Under the pieces are notes generated by a model. It saw nothing but the letters and a program-made list of their open reading frames with translations. It had not been told where the DNA came from and did no database searches. Of a DNA stretch of 64,000 bases, positions 32,550 to 46,329 are shown piece after piece. Origin of the DNA: Viscum album (Eukaryota; Streptophyta; Magnoliopsida; Santalales; Viscaceae). The stretch is taken from NCBI GenBank assembly GCA_963277665.1, contig OY728153.1, positions 276,184,250 to 276,248,249 of the forward strand, written 5' to 3'. Numbering within the stretch: position 1 is the stretch's first letter; each line of letters opens with the position of its first letter. A program made the position numbers and the translations under genes.

Positions 32550-35500
32550 TGTAACACCCTAGGTAAATAAAGAATATGACATTTTCATATTTATCCATAT
32601 TTGTGAATAAAATAATAATAAGACTTTAAAGGGGATGCTATGCTCGATGGCGTACCCAATACGCAACAACGAGTTTCTTGGGAATCTTACGTTGCACTCT
32701 AATAATAAAATAATATTATTTTAAATGGCAGTTAACATGTAGTCGTTGTATTGGCGGGAATGGATAGAAATAACTAAAATATGAATATATATGTTTTTTT
32801 TTACATCTATCCAAAGGCTTAAAATACGGAAAGAATTCAATTTTAGGCTTTTATAGCCTAATTTTCACTAAAGGTTCACTTATCGCCTTCTGATGGCGAA
32901 ATGTCATTAAATATAGTTTTGATCACTCTTATACATTCATTTGTACCAAATAAAACTCTTCTTTAGAATCGGGACATCAAATTTTACTTTGTGTAAATTT
33001 TTGGTATCTAGTGTAAAATGTTGTATTTTAATTCAAAACCACTTTTTAATCTAATTTATTTATATGATTAGATTATATTTTTAATTGGTTTTAAAGTGAA
33101 ATTAGAAAATATTTTTACCATTAAATCCAATAGTGGTCGTTGGAATCAATTTCACTTTGAAATCAGACTTAAACTAGTGTCAATCTTTTGATACTTATTG
33201 TTTCATAAAACACGCTATTTGTCATGACAGCGGGAATTATTTATTAAATTAATTAATGTGACTTATATGTTTTTAATTTTGTAAAACGTACTTCATTTTT
33301 GAATTCAGAATATCAAATATATCTTAGGGTGAATTTTTGGGATTTTTCTGAAAAACTTCAATTTTTGATGAATAGTGAAACCACTAAGTGGTACTTATAA
33401 AAACTGATTTTCCGTTTAAATGAAATTTTGCCATCATTGTGTTTTGATTTTCAAAAATCCGACATACATGGTTGTCATTAAGAAGTAAAATGTGGTTCAA
33501 TGAGATTAAAATAATTTTTGGTGAATAGTAACTTATTAAGTTTTTAATCGCGATTAGTGGTAATTAGTGTAGTTTAAGGTAAAAATAATGCTTTAATAAA
33601 ATGAGATGAGCTTGAAACATGTCTTACCCTCATTGGTTGTATCATGGCCGACCAAGAAAAGCCATGGGTCAACTTGGGGACCCCATGGATCCACTTTTGT
33701 TGGGAAATGACATAAATAACATTTTATTTAATGTAAAAGTAAAATTGACACAAACATGATATGTTTTACTAAAACAATTTTTAAGTGCGGTTATAGAAGT
33801 CATCTTTTTGATTATAAATATTCATTGGAAAGATAAAAAGATTTCATACATCATAGTATTTTTTTTATAATTTTTAGACATTTAATAAATTAAATTATTT
33901 ATGACATAATAATGATGCAGCGATGACATCATTATTTGACGATTTAAATAAAATGGAAAGATAATGTAAAATCTATGAACTACACATGTACAAAACTTAT
34001 TGGATGAGTGTATTTCGAAGCCTTATAACATTATCCACGAATTATATTGATGTGGGACCTTTTGAAACCGAAACACATTTTCAAATAAAGTAATATTTCT
34101 TTACTTTCCAAAAGTGCCCCTCCTCTCCTCTTATAAAAGGCCCCCACCTCTACCTCATTTCACACACTCCTCAAGCATTTGGCTCGACCAAACCCTGCCC
34201 ATTTACTCTCTCCACATCCCTCTCCTAATCCTAGAGGATTTCCTTTTTGCAGAATCCTTTCAAAGGAAGCCTTTAGGCTCAAATCAAAAGAAAATACACT
34301 TTTAAAGGTAATTCATTCTCTCATGTTCATTTGTTTTATTTTTCTTCTCCAACCCCCTAAACTCTTTTTATTTACATATTTTGTAGCAACACCAGTATCT
34401 TCAATATACTAGGATTTTTTTATAAGATTTATTCGAGCTACACTCTCACACAACTACATCAAATGGTTAAAGAACATACTGTTTCCGTGGATGGCGAAAT
34501 TCTGCCTCCTGAAACGATGATTGTTCAATACTCATTTAACAACTTCAAAGGTGGCCATTATGATGTCACTATTTTTATATATGATATATAATATGTTTAT
34601 GTTTTCATTAATCTTCTGTTTTTTTTTCATTTTGGGCATACCTTTATGGTTTCCATTATGGGTAAACGCGATATCTTCATTTAAGGAAGTGCGGACTACC
34701 GCCCCCTCAAAGTGATTTGATTCGTTAAATACCATATGTGGGACGTATAAAGGATGGAACTATGATATTATATATGATATTATACTGTAATTATAATATA
34801 CCTTTATATCATTATTATTCCATTCTATAAAATATGAAATAGAAATGAAAGTAGCGTTCATGCGTACGTACGGCTTACCGTCTCCATGAACGGTGCATTT
34901 CATTTCTTACCTCTAAATGATTATGTAATGTTATAAATGCATGAATGTACTGGATATATATGACATATATGATATCCAAATCATGAATATTATTCTGGAT
35001 ATAATAAACATTTGACCACACAAACAACATGTAATGGTAAGAAGTCCACTTTCGACTTAAGAACCAAATATCGACAAAACAAACATTATTAACTTAAATG
35101 TTTACATAATGTTTATAACATGGAAATAAGTGATCTAATAGGAATAATGAACTATAAAAAGGTTCTTAATAAAGTGGAAATTAACTCAAGTTTATTATTC
35201 AGGACGTTAAATAACGATCGAGTCAAGTCGGACCCGAGATAAGGGATCCTACTCCTCTCTTTCTTTTTAAGTACACACTTTTATATCATTCCTTTTAAAG
35301 CTCATCTTTCTTGTTATTGGGATGATATTTTATATTACACTTACTGTAATTTTTATGTTCATGTGATGAGAGACCCCATTCTCTTTCATCAATCCATTTT
35401 GGAAGTTTTGAGTGGCGCCGTGAGACTGCCGAACTTTCGTAAGAGATCTAACCTCTCTCTTTCTTTTTAAGTACTCTCCTTTATGTCACTTCTTTTAAAC

Positions 35501-37332
35501 TCCTCCTTGAAATGTTGGGGGATTTTATTTTATATTCCACTTGCTGTAAATTCTATTGTAATATGATGTGATACTCTATTTGATCTCATCAATCCATATT
35601 CGGAAGTTTTATGTGGTGCCTTTAGGCTGCCGAGTTTTCGTAAGGGATTTTTCATCTCACTTTTATTCCCATGAGATTTATGCTACATTTGCCTCAAATT
35701 CCATTTAGTGGTGTATGTACTGCCCATTATTCTACTCTTTGTGTAATATAATTTCGTTTATGAGTATTTACATCAATGACCTATTGTCTTTCTTTCATGG
35801 GGTGTATGTTTTGAAAGATACCCAAGTCGGTAAGGGAACCTTTCACCCTCCTCTTTTTTAAAAGACTTCTTTTATTGGGTCTTTTAATTTACATTTGTTT
35901 ATGTTGGGATATGTTCTCATACATCCTTATTGATGTAAATTTTTTGTCCAAGTGATGAGATACACTTTTTATCTCTCGTCAACTCATTTTGATGTGATGC
36001 CGTTAGGCTGTCAACGGAACTTTTTAACCCAATTTCGATTTCTTTGGGTTCAACTTGTAGTCATTGAATATGTCATCCATTGAATATGTGTGAATGAAAT
36101 TTTATTGTTTTACACTTAATATCCACTTATATTGGGTGTATATATATTTGTCACACATATATTTGAGATTTATTTGTCCTTAATTTAAGGATACCTTCTT
36201 TATAAGGGATTTCATCACATTTGACATTTCTATTGAGGGCTCATTGTTGTTATGCACCAATTCACTCTTATATGGTGTATATACTGTCCTTTGGAGTATT
36301 ATATAATGAATCCTTTTATTCTCATGATATTATAAAATTCTGACTAAATGTTATTCCTTGATTATTGTATTCAAGTGTCTCTAATTTTGGTAAAACCCCT
36401 TTAACCAAAATATCATTTTAAATGTTTTAATTATTTGTTCTTATTAATATCCATGTTTTAAAAATGGTTTTAAGGATTTATTTATATGGATATTAATGGT
36501 TTAAAATGTTAAAAGCTTCAAGGTGGTATGGGACACTTTGATTCAAAAATCTCTTTATTAAATGTTTTAAATGGTTTTGGAAATGGTTTCTTTTTGAATG
36601 GATTCATTATTTCAATATCCTAAAATGTTATATTGTGATTGAAATGTGGAAATGTTATGTTTCCTTTATTCATGTTTATGTGATACGATTATGTTATGGT
36701 TCTTGGGCATTGTTATGAAGAACGGGTGGTTCCGTGATAAACTAAGGGCGGGTGAGCCCGATATAGCTCTCCAATGCATTGGGTAACACGAAGGAGTGAA
36801 ACGTTAAGGTTTCTACGAAGAGATTTAGGGAATATACTGTGATGGGTATTCCAAACGTAACCAAGAGGGTTACTCCCTACGTAAGAATGTTATGAATGCC
36901 TCAAGTTACCTTTATGTCTTATGTTTTCTATGATTTATTCATGATTTGATATGCCTATGTTTTATGGGTAAAGTATGATTTCATTCTTATGTATATATGA
37001 ACTCATGTTTCCTTTCCATATTTTTATAACCCTTACTGAGATTTTTATGCTCATCCCAAGTTTTTGAAATGTTTTTCACAGGTCAAGGGAAAGGTACATG
37101 ATGTGATGATAGTGTCAAGGATGTGTCAAGAAAGAATCCGTGTTTTATTTTAAATAGGTTTCCGTTGATGGGAAGAATGAATATTGTCTTTTATGTAACC
37201 AATTTGTTTAAATGTGGAATGTAATGCAAGTTTCATGATCTAATTCTCTAAAACTCTAAACCTGAAAAGATCCTCAATGTGTAATCTTGTAATAACTCAA
37301 GATTAAGTAAGGTTTAAGGCTGGGGCCTTATA
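32550..37332 (+). repeat. X LTR3 (3')
   Basis: 4783 bases from TGTAACACC to CCTTATA, followed by the CAGAG duplication. Uninterrupted. TATA box 34,131-34,140; leader block 2 at 34,686-34,720; block 3 hairpin 34,854-34,892; tandem hairpin units from ~35,236. Confidence 0.94.
34131..34140 (+). promoter_or_regulatory. X LTR3 TATA box
   Basis: 'TTATAAAAGG', as in LTR1. Confidence 0.7.
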
Positions 37333-37337
37333 CAGAG
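37333..37337 (+). repeat. X target-site duplication (right copy)
   Basis: CAGAG, identical to 7350-7354. Five bases is the usual Ty3/gypsy duplication length. Confidence 0.88.
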
Positions 37338-37795
37338 AATGTTTCAAATTTAGAGTAGGTATAAGTTTTATTCTTATTATTTCTATAAACCATTGGAATT
37401 ATTAGTTGGTGATGAGGTTTTTATGAAAGTTTCACCCCGGTTGGGTCATTGACAGATTGGGAAGCAAGGGAAGATTTCTCCTTGTTTTTTGGGACCTTTT
37501 GATGTTGTTGAGTAGGTGAAAAAATTTTCTTACAATTTATAACATCCATCATAATTGATGTCGATACATAACATGTTTCATGTATATCATCTATGTAGGT
37601 ATCTATTTTATCTATCTCACGTGATGAGTTGGAGTGACCTTGAGGTTGATCTAGATTTCCCTGTGGTAGAATGACCCCTCTAGATAGTTGAATCTAAAAA
37701 CAAGGTATTAGTGTATGAAAAATAGCATTGGTTCATGTTCTATGGAAGCATGGTTCTGATTCTCATGAGATTTGGGAGTGTGAAGCCCTGATGAT
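37338..37795 (+). pseudogene. Y pol, part 2: integrase C-terminus and chromodomain
   Basis: Continues the frame cut at 7354. 'VGDEVFMKVSPRLGH', 'KQGKISPCFLGPFDVVE' and 'MFHVYHL' correspond to the gypsy blocks 'VGD.VFLKVSP', 'GKLSPR.IGPFEILE' and 'VFHVSML'. Chromodomain-like residues 'VVE*PL*IVESKNKVLV' follow. Stops are present, so it cannot be translated through. Confidence 0.85.
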
Positions 37796-37860
37796 AGAGT
37801 TGTGCATATACCTTTTTGATATGGAAGCTTCTTGATAGGATTTTTGGGGATATAATGTTT

Positions 37861-37875
37861 TTATAGCGGGGAGGT
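37861..37875 (+). other. Y polypurine tract
   Basis: 'AGCGGGGAGG' immediately before the TGTAACATCCC start of the 3' LTR, with two Ts between, as in many gypsy elements. Confidence 0.65.
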
Positions 37876-39998
37876 TGTAACATCCCATTACACATATGAT
37901 AGAAACATTTTAAAAACATGACATGGTTTTTTTGTGTTCTCAGTAGGGCTGAGATGGAATTGGGAGGATACCTATGATGGTAATTCCAGTGATTTGTTAA
38001 ATTCTCAACCTAAAAACCTGCACATTTTTTAGTATTCTATGGATTTATATGATTCGTAGTATGGTTAAACTATGTGTGAATTCTAATTATAATAAATCCA
38101 ATTTTTATCAAAAGGTGATGGGTTTTTTAGAGAATTTGTGAATTTTCAATTACATGATGTGTATTTGGGTCACACGTTGTTTAATGTCTTGATGGTTGTT
38201 ATTAAAGAGGCAGCCGATCTGATTTTTCTTTTGAACCTCTGCATTTTTTATTTCTCTCAACCCAAGAGCCTTTCCTAGGTGATTTTTTATCCCTTAAACC
38301 ATTATGAGTCATTTTGATCAGTGATTTATCATTGTTATGGTTATAGTTTGATTCTCTATCTAAGATTTATCCATGTCTCTTTGTCTATTTATCTCTTATT
38401 CCTTATAAGTTTGATAGATTGTCTTAAGATTTATGGATACAAACCCCGTGTGGTTGAAATTGTTTCTAGGTTGTGTTCCTATATCTTTTTTGACTTCTTT
38501 CTAGTTGGTGGTTCCCATTACGGGTGTTGTATTTCTGGGAAAGGTAGATTTTTACATTGTGATGTCCAAATTTGATTGTCCCTAAATTGATTGATTTAAT
38601 TTCAATTGTTTTATTTGAATTAAATTTATTATAAATGATTTCAATTAGTTTATTAATCACCCAATTACATTGAATTTTGATATTTGGTTTCAGAAATAGG
38701 GTCTTGGAATGAATTTGGGAAATACTCAAATTCTAGTGTATTAGGGTGTGTTTGAGAAATTGATGTAAATTGGTGGAATTTAGATTTCCATATTTGAATT
38801 TTGAAATTGGTTTGATAAAAAGTTTGGAAATTAAATTGATGAAATTTATTTCAAATTGTATTTTATAAAAATGGTTTACAGTGGTTTTGATAGAAACTTT
38901 TGGGGTTTATCTTAGAAAACGGAATGTTTTAATTAAAAACATGTTTTGGTTTTTAAATAGAGAAATTGGAGTTTTGAACTGATAGAAGGGGATTTAATTT
39001 TATTTTAATAAGTCTTAAAATAAACTTACCATTTTTTATTTCTACTAGAGAACATGCATGCCTAGGTAGTTAGTGAGTTATTTCAGAAAAACATGCTAGG
39101 ATGGGAATTCCCTATCACCGGATAGATGCTTTATAACACTAACTAAATAATTCTTATAAAATATTATCCCTAGTGGGATGTTACTTAGTCTTCTTTGACT
39201 AGTGACATTTAGAAATTTGTGAACATTTTAGTTTTTATTATATAAGTGTGTGAAAATCCCATGACCGAAAACTATCTTACCTCTTGGAATATGACCATGT
39301 TCCTCGCTTGCTTATATATGAGATATAAATGTATTCCAATTTTTTTAAACTATTTTACGCACCTTTTTAATTTATATAAACTGTTTTATATAAAATTTTC
39401 TATTTAAGGCATTTTTTAAATTATTCTTATCATTCTAAATGTATTCCATACTTTGAAATGTAAAACATGATTTGTTTAAATATTATTTTAAAATTACAGA
39501 CCTATTTATTTATTTAATGATCCTTATTTGGTTAATTAAAATTTGGAATCTATCAAGGAATCATTTGTAATACCCTAATGGGATTTTATCTCACACCCTG
39601 CCTATGCCTTTGTGTGTTTGTAGATTATCTCCTTCCTCATTCGATCAAGGGTAAAGTACCACATAGAGGTGGTTATAGCTATTGATACATGGACTTAGAG
39701 AGTTGCATCCATTGGAACATGGTCTATTCTTTCAGTATTCTAGTACATGACTGTAGTGCATTGGGTTGTTTTATAACGTTTTGATTTTTGATACACTTCT
39801 CCCTATATAGTTTTTCTTATATGCATACTATCTTGTTATATCGATTCTAAATTTTTTTTGGAATTTTTTTTCCCACTTTCAGTTTTGTATGATGCTAGGT
39901 GCTAGTTGTGGGACCTTGGGGATCAGGAACACCCTTCATTCTATTTTAGGACTAGCTCGTTTATCGGGTTACTAGGGTACCCGAGCTAGTTCGTGATA
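37876..39998 (+). repeat. Y 3' LTR
   Basis: Pairs with 922-3037; both share the same landmarks in the same order and are ~2.12 kb. The two copies differ at many positions, so this insertion is clearly older than X. Confidence 0.85.
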
Positions 39999-40003
39999 GT
40001 TAA

Positions 40004-41517
40004 TCGTACGAGAGATCATGCTCTAGCTATTCAACCTATAAGCACAGTACATGTGATAAATTAGGTATGTACTTCCTCAAAAGTTATACATGGAATACAT
40101 CATGTACTTGATAGATATGTTTTGGAAGTAGAAGATGATAATCTTTTATCCTCACATGATCAAGTATTTTAAAAGGGACAATATATCGAAGGATCAACTT
40201 TACCTTCTTCTAAAGTTTAATAACCCTATTATATGGTGATATCAAAAGGAATAATTTACCTCTAACACCAAAATCCAAGGTAATGACTATCAATATATAT
40301 TTTTTATCAACTTCGAATATTTTTTATGTGCCACCAACTGGTTTGAATATTATCTAACATTTATTGAGAAACACTTGTTCCCAATAGTTTACATTCTACA
40401 ACTTTATTCCAACATGTTGGAGTTCCACAACTCTTCTTATAAAGACCAGCATGTGGTTCTATATGAATGGTAGAATAGAAACTGTTGTTATAAGTGAACT
40501 CTAAAAGGGGATGGTTTTGTTCCCAACCTCTTTTAAAATCCATTGAACAAGATCTCAACTTATTCTCCAATGTTCAAATGGCCCTTTTAGATTGACCATC
40601 GGTTCGAGGATGATATGTTGTGATGAATCTCAACACTATATTCAATTCTTTTTGAATAATTCTCAAGAATATTAAGGTAAAAATAAGATATTAATTAAAT
40701 GTAATGGAGAATGGTACTCTATGAAGCCATACTACTTCATTGATATATATCATGGTAAGTTGATAAAGTGAAAAATCTTCTCAAATAAAAATGAACTATA
40801 CCAATATATTTTGGTGATAAACTAAAACCCAAATGGAATATTGGATTTTATAAGTATTTGGAGGAACAAAAATTAAATCCATGGTGATGTTCTTCAATTT
40901 CTATATAGGTATGGTTAACATTTTCATTATCCTCTTAAACTTCTATTATTTTACCTTAATTTATGACACACCATGAATCAAGATACATACTCTATAATTT
41001 ACCACTTATTATTTTCCCACAAAAAATTATTCATTGGATATCCATACATATTTTTTCTTCTAACATGGATAGAGAATGATGATCTATGCAAAACATCCAA
41101 TAGATACTTTTTTAATTCTATAATTGATGGAACACATTTTGGTTTCTTGAATATTATCATTCCAAAATCCTCAACGTTAAGCTCTAGAATATTTCTTACC
41201 TCCTTATATTTATATATATTCTCCTTTTATGCCTTCTTGATTTTCACATTGATAAATGGATGAGTATTTATTTGAGAAATATATAATTTCCACCCTTCCA
41301 TTATGATTTCAGGGTCTATCCTTTGCAACTCTATGAGTATTTGGTATTTTTTAACTCTCAGCATAGATATGTATCATGATCATTCTGACTCAATGAATCA
41401 TCCACCTCGTTTTCATTTCCATGGTGAAAATGTATTGATAAGTCATAGTCTTTGAAAAACTATGACCATATCCTTTGGAAAATGTTGAAATCCATATGCG
41501 TGAATATATAATTCAAG
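40004..41517 (-). pseudogene. Z gypsy pol, integrase (part 1)
   Basis: Minus strand, from ~40,890 downward: 'KNITMDLIF', 'YINEVVWLHRVPFSI', 'TTYHPRTDGQSKRAI', then 'KRGWEQNHPLLEFTYNNSF' (40,361-40,570 frame) and 'VHDVFHV*LLR' near 40,090, 'KYIPNLSHVL' near 40,050 and 'EHDLSYD' at ~40,010. These are the successive integrase core, C-terminal and chromodomain-proximal blocks of gypsy Pol. Frameshifts and stops occur throughout. The gene continues at 921-757. Upstream (41,000-41,517) the sequence is too decayed to assign and is then cut by element A. Confidence 0.82.
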
Positions 41518-44500
41518 TGTAGCACCTCAACCCCAAAATCCTAGAGCTGGTGAATTATTTTATTACATTGTAATTATTACAAGGAATAAAATCCCTAAGG
41601 AAATTTTGTATTTTAGGTCTTGTAAATCCATATTACATGCATGTTACCCATAATACATTTGGAAAACAAAATAAAGCAAGATACCCAATAAACTAAAATA
41701 AACTTCATCCTTGAAAGCTTATTCAATGTTCTCTTATTCATATCCTAAGGAAAGAAACATATTATGGGTGAGATAAAATAATCAATAAAGGTAATTAAAA
41801 TGAAAAAATTGAATGAATATATATGGAAAGGTATATAATAGATAACACCTTCCATTTACATAACTAGATAAGGCATAAATAATATGGCAGGGTATGAAAC
41901 TGAAATGCATGCTATAAATAAATAAACTGAGAATGAATTACATCCGTAGATATGTCGATGAAAAATCTAATGGATAAATAATAAATGAAACAAAATTAGG
42001 GGAATTATATCTTAATGTACATCATTTCAAAGGCACATGAAAACCTATTACCACAATGACCTTTCAAAAGATGGTTTAAAACTACGTATAGAAACCCTTT
42101 TAATTTGGCCAACTTATTTGTCTCATTGGAACCTATCAATGCATCGAGGAACTATATAATGTTTGGGATCCTTCCATAATTTCTTATCAAAATAATTACT
42201 CATATATAATATTCAAAATAAATAATATACATTTTCAAATACCCATATTCAATAAAGAATACATAATTATAAATATTTCCACAAATAATCAAATAACTTT
42301 AAAGGAAGACATCATATGTAAAAAGTTATATGGTTTAGGAAATAATAATAACCATTATATCAAAATATATATATTTAATTAAATTTACAATAAAAAATGA
42401 TTACAATAAAGTGATGGTTTTAAGATAAAGTTAACAATCACAAAAGGAAGTGAGATTAAGTATACATTCTTGAGGAGAATAATCTTTAAACATTCCAAAG
42501 TATCCCATACCACTTTGAAACATTTAAATAATAATACCTAGAAAATAATGGAATAACATTTAACTTAAAATATCATTAGAATAAAGGTATCCATGATATA
42601 ACATGAAAATGTAGTACATACACCAAATAAAAGTGAATTGGGGCATAATAAGAAATAAGCCTTCATGATATGTAAATTGAGATGAAATTCCTTTACCTTA
42701 ACTTTCCTTTTGTTGTGTAGTAATTTATCCTACGGTTAGGTGATTAAAAATATGTTAATAACATATAAAAAACCATAATCTTGTTTATAATACGGTACAT
42801 TAACTTCTTATAATGTCTCATTACCTGTTTGTCAAAAAACTTTCATTAATTTAACTATATTGGGTGTTAATTGCCAAGTTCGTCGAGTATGTATTAACAT
42901 GTTATTTATTGTTCATATTATGGTTTCATCATCTAAAGAATTTATACAGTGATGTTAATATCATATATATCATGTATATATTTATTTATACATATATGTA
43001 ATTTATTGGAGATAAGAAATGAAATGCACCATTCATGGAGACGGTTGTCCGTACGTATGCAAGAACACTACTTTCATTTCATTATCATGTTAAAATAATG
43101 AAGAGTAAAAGATTAAAATGTATATCATGATTTTATTATCATATCTATTTCATATATGTTACAATGTTTTATTAAAATTATCCTTAATATGTTTCATATA
43201 TAGCATGAACGAATCACATCACTTTGAGGGGGCGGTAGTCTCCACTTCCACAAATGATGTTATCATTTTTACAAAAAATGGGAAGTATATGGTTTTGTGT
43301 TATAAAGTAATTAAATAATATTAAATAAATAAAAAATATTATATATAAAATATATAAATATATTTTCCATCATAAATGCCACCATGAGAAGCAGTAAAGG
43401 AAAATTGAACAATCATCATTTAGCGTGGCAGTAGTCTACCAAAACGTAAACATTATATTCGTTACCCAATATAAAGATGTGTGTGTAAGCGAAGATCAAA
43501 ATAATAACATAAAAAACTAAAATTATAATTTGGATACTTGTTTTTTATATTTTTAGGGAATAAGAATAATTGAGGGAGTGGAGAATAGAAAAAAAATTAA
43601 AGGGCAATAAAAAAGACATTACCGCTTAATCTGATAACTCCTATTGGTTTATACTGAAGGGAAACCTTGGATTGATTTATATGAAAAAGAAGGATTCAAT
43701 GAGGAATGGAGGGATGTATGGGTGTGAATTGGGAATATTTTTTTTGAACCTGTGTGGATTTAGATATGTGGGGAAGTGGAAGGAAAGGAGTCCTTTTATA
43801 ATGGAAAGGTGACACCCTTGTAATATTTTAAAAAGAAAGGAACACCACTACTGTTTTTATTTAAATTGTATAAATAATGGTACAAAGTGGATAAAAGGGA
43901 GAATATGGTCTAAATATTTCCATACAACGACTTTTGGACAATTTTATAGGTCATTTTGGGCTTTAATGTTATGGTTTGGTCTCTTATTAAGCTTAGTTTA
44001 ACATTAATCTGTATAATTAATTTTAATTCACTTCACTAATATTTTTTGTCAAAAACTAATTTTACTATATTAAAATTTATAAATTATTATGATTCCAAAT
44101 ATGAAATCAATTATTCTATATTTTAATCACAAAAGTTGCAGAAATAAAATTAAAATTATTCCTATAGGTGGGACAACTAAGCGGATTTTTATAGTAAAAA
44201 TGTCCTAAAGTTTTCTATGTTTCTCTAGTAAATTTAAAATTTAAATTTATTCCAATGACCTAAATTTGATTAATTGATAAAAATATTATCTAATTAATAT
44301 TTAAAACCAATTGAATGTATAATTTATCATTATAAATAAATTAGATGAAAAAGAAGTTTTGAACTAAAATTTAGTGTTTCTAACTATTTATTAAAAAAAG
44401 GAATAGTCACAAATAATAACAAAATTTTACCATAACCTACTTTTTTATGTTAAACTTTCAAATATTAAGTTTATATTTACCCATTGAAATTATAAGTGTC

Positions 44501-45158
44501 AAAAATTGGATTTAAAATGGGGTCTCCTTTAAAAGGCGGTAAAAATGTCTTAATAAAAATATGGGTTTTTATGTGTAACTTTGAGTTTGTTTTATCTTAT
44601 GCCTATAAAATATTTTGAATGATTATAAAAATTATTAGATTTAATATATAAAATATATATTTTATTAATATAATTCAATAATTTTAATTTATTTATTTTA
44701 TTATGAAAAAACCCATTTGTGAGTATAGAAACAATAATGTATCCTTTATATTCAATTTGTTTATATTTTCATTTATAATTAATTGGTAACTTATTAAATC
44801 ATTTTATATTTTTCTAAACCATATATTTTCATATTTTAGTTAATACTATTAATATATTCTCATTTAAAGTCACAATTAAGTATTATTATATTATATAATA
44901 AAATTTTAATAATGTATTATTGTTTTGTAAAACTCTGTCTTGCGTGTAATGGAAGCCATTGAAGAAGATCACTATTGTGTGTAATGCAAGATAACTCGAT
45001 GTTTTGTGAATTTCCAAATATAAAATAAATAAAATATTTTTAAAATAGTGAATATATTTGAAATTATGAGGTTATTATATCCCCTTACGTGTTTGGTGTC
45101 GCATGTTATGCACGCTATCAAATATAAGGTTATTACTTTATAATTTCATGGTGTTACA
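41518..45158 (-). repeat. A 3' LTR
   Basis: 3641 bases. On the minus strand: TATA box at 43,802-43,793 (ATTATAAAAG); leader block 1 at 43,440-43,405, block 2 at 43,249-43,211, block 3 hairpin at 43,068-43,030. It matches the A 5' LTR segments in order. A short plus-strand frame at 43,118 overlapping block 2 is not a gene. Confidence 0.88.
43793..43802 (-). promoter_or_regulatory. A 3' LTR TATA box
   Basis: 'ATTATAAAAG' on the minus strand followed by 'GACTCCTTTCC', at the same position relative to the leader blocks as in the X LTRs. Confidence 0.6.
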
Positions 45159-45172
45159 TTCTCCCCACCTTA
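45159..45172 (-). other. A polypurine tract
   Basis: On the minus strand 'AAGGTGGGGAGAA' directly precedes TGTAACACC of the 3' LTR. Confidence 0.8.
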
Positions 45173-46329
45173 AATAAATTGAATCCTTGTAATTTAAACA
45201 TTATTTTAGAAATATAGAGATTTAAAATAAACTATTTCTGAATGAAACATATAGAAATATTGTTAATTAGAGACAAATTAAAGTACAATTGTAACATAAC
45301 TAGGATCCCTGGTAAGAGGACATAGGTGGGAAATGTAAACATGGACACTGAAGAAAAATATAACAATCAAGTTTTGATGGAGAGTTCTAGAGAACATGGT
45401 TAGGATAAAGTTAAAAATCAGAAGGCCATAAATCCACAATGATCTAAGAGGCCATTTGATTCATTTTAAATAGAATTACTAGGAAAACTTCTTTCAGTTA
45501 AAGATCATTTTTCTTGACGTTAAGGAATATTTTCCATTGATTATTACTTGAACTATTTCTACTTTGTTTCTTAGCATATGATGCATTATATGGTGAAGTA
45601 ATACATTAACCTCTAAAATCTCATCCAATGATCTACATAAAGAATTTCATAAATGGTTAAATTTTAAAAAAATTTATGATACAATAATTAATAAATAATT
45701 ACACTGAATTTATAAGATAAAATTATCATTATCATTTAATCATTATGAAGTTGATCTAAATTTTTACATTCCAAACATGTTAATAACTTCATTTTGTATC
45801 CTCTTGAAATATTCTAATAACTCCAATTACCATAAAACCTTATTAGAAACATGAATTCATCACTATTCCTTAAGTAAGACACATGTTATTTGATATTTTA
45901 CATAAATCCAAAAGTGTTGTAAACCTTATTAATGATATCATATAACACTTATCAACAAATCATTAACCAGTTCCAAGGTAGTCAGTACTTATCCAAATAA
46001 ATAATTTCTTCATCATTATATCAACATTAGGAATATATTAAGGGTTTTATTTCTCTCAATCATGTGTTTTCCAAAACAATTATCTTTTTACTGAATATTT
46101 TTTCTTGGTACAATTCAACATAAGGTCTAAAATCATTAATGAAAAATTAGTACAGTAAAATCCGAATATATCCCATAATTCTTATAATTAGTAAATTATT
46201 AATAAAATATTCAAATGACTTAACTGTTGAATATACATCTTAATCATTACTCTTCATCTATGTTAGTATCATAACTTGATCATTATCTGATAACATCATT
46301 TAGGGTATATTCCTTTGACGCTTGGGTTA
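45173..46329. other. A internal region, no recognisable gene
   Basis: About 1.15 kb of AT-rich sequence with stops in all frames. I could not find RT, RNase H or integrase motifs. Confidence 0.6.

Larger units (their letters stand above)
7355..37332 (+). mobile_element. Element X: three-LTR tandem, gag-only gypsy retrotransposon
   Basis: Structure: LTR1 (7355-12132), internal 1 (12133-14424), LTR2 (14425-17752 plus 28813-30256, split by CACTA W), internal 2 (30257-32549), LTR3 (32550-37332). The five bases before LTR1 (7350-7354) and after LTR3 (37333-37337) are both CAGAG. Removing the block leaves one CAGAG and restores the Y integrase order. Each LTR starts TGT(A/G)ACACC and ends CCTTATA or CTTATA, so the 3' edge is TA and not the canonical CA. 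PBS and polypurine tract occur in both internal regions. No RT, integrase or protease sequence was found, so X is non-autonomous. The organisation resembles TR-GAG elements (terminal repeats plus a GAG domain only). Confidence 0.92.
922..39998 (+). mobile_element. Element Y: decayed Ty3/gypsy retrotransposon, split by X
   Basis: The LTRs at 922-3037 and 37,876-39,998 both begin T(A/G)TAACATCCCATTA, are ~2.12 kb and carry matching blocks throughout. Internal order is PBS, gag, RT, RNase H, integrase, chromodomain, polypurine tract, all on the plus strand and all broken. Element X interrupts the integrase. The flanking target is the Z chromodomain frame. The 5-bp flanks are GTTCC (917-921) and GTTAA (39,999-40,003), which agree at three positions and fit an eroded target duplication. 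The LTR 3' edges are uncertain by a few bases because the usual terminal CA is not obvious. Confidence 0.85.

Noticed and set aside
45173..46329. Possible pol gene in element A
   Set aside because: No RT (xxDD), RNase H or integrase block could be read on either strand in this stretch.
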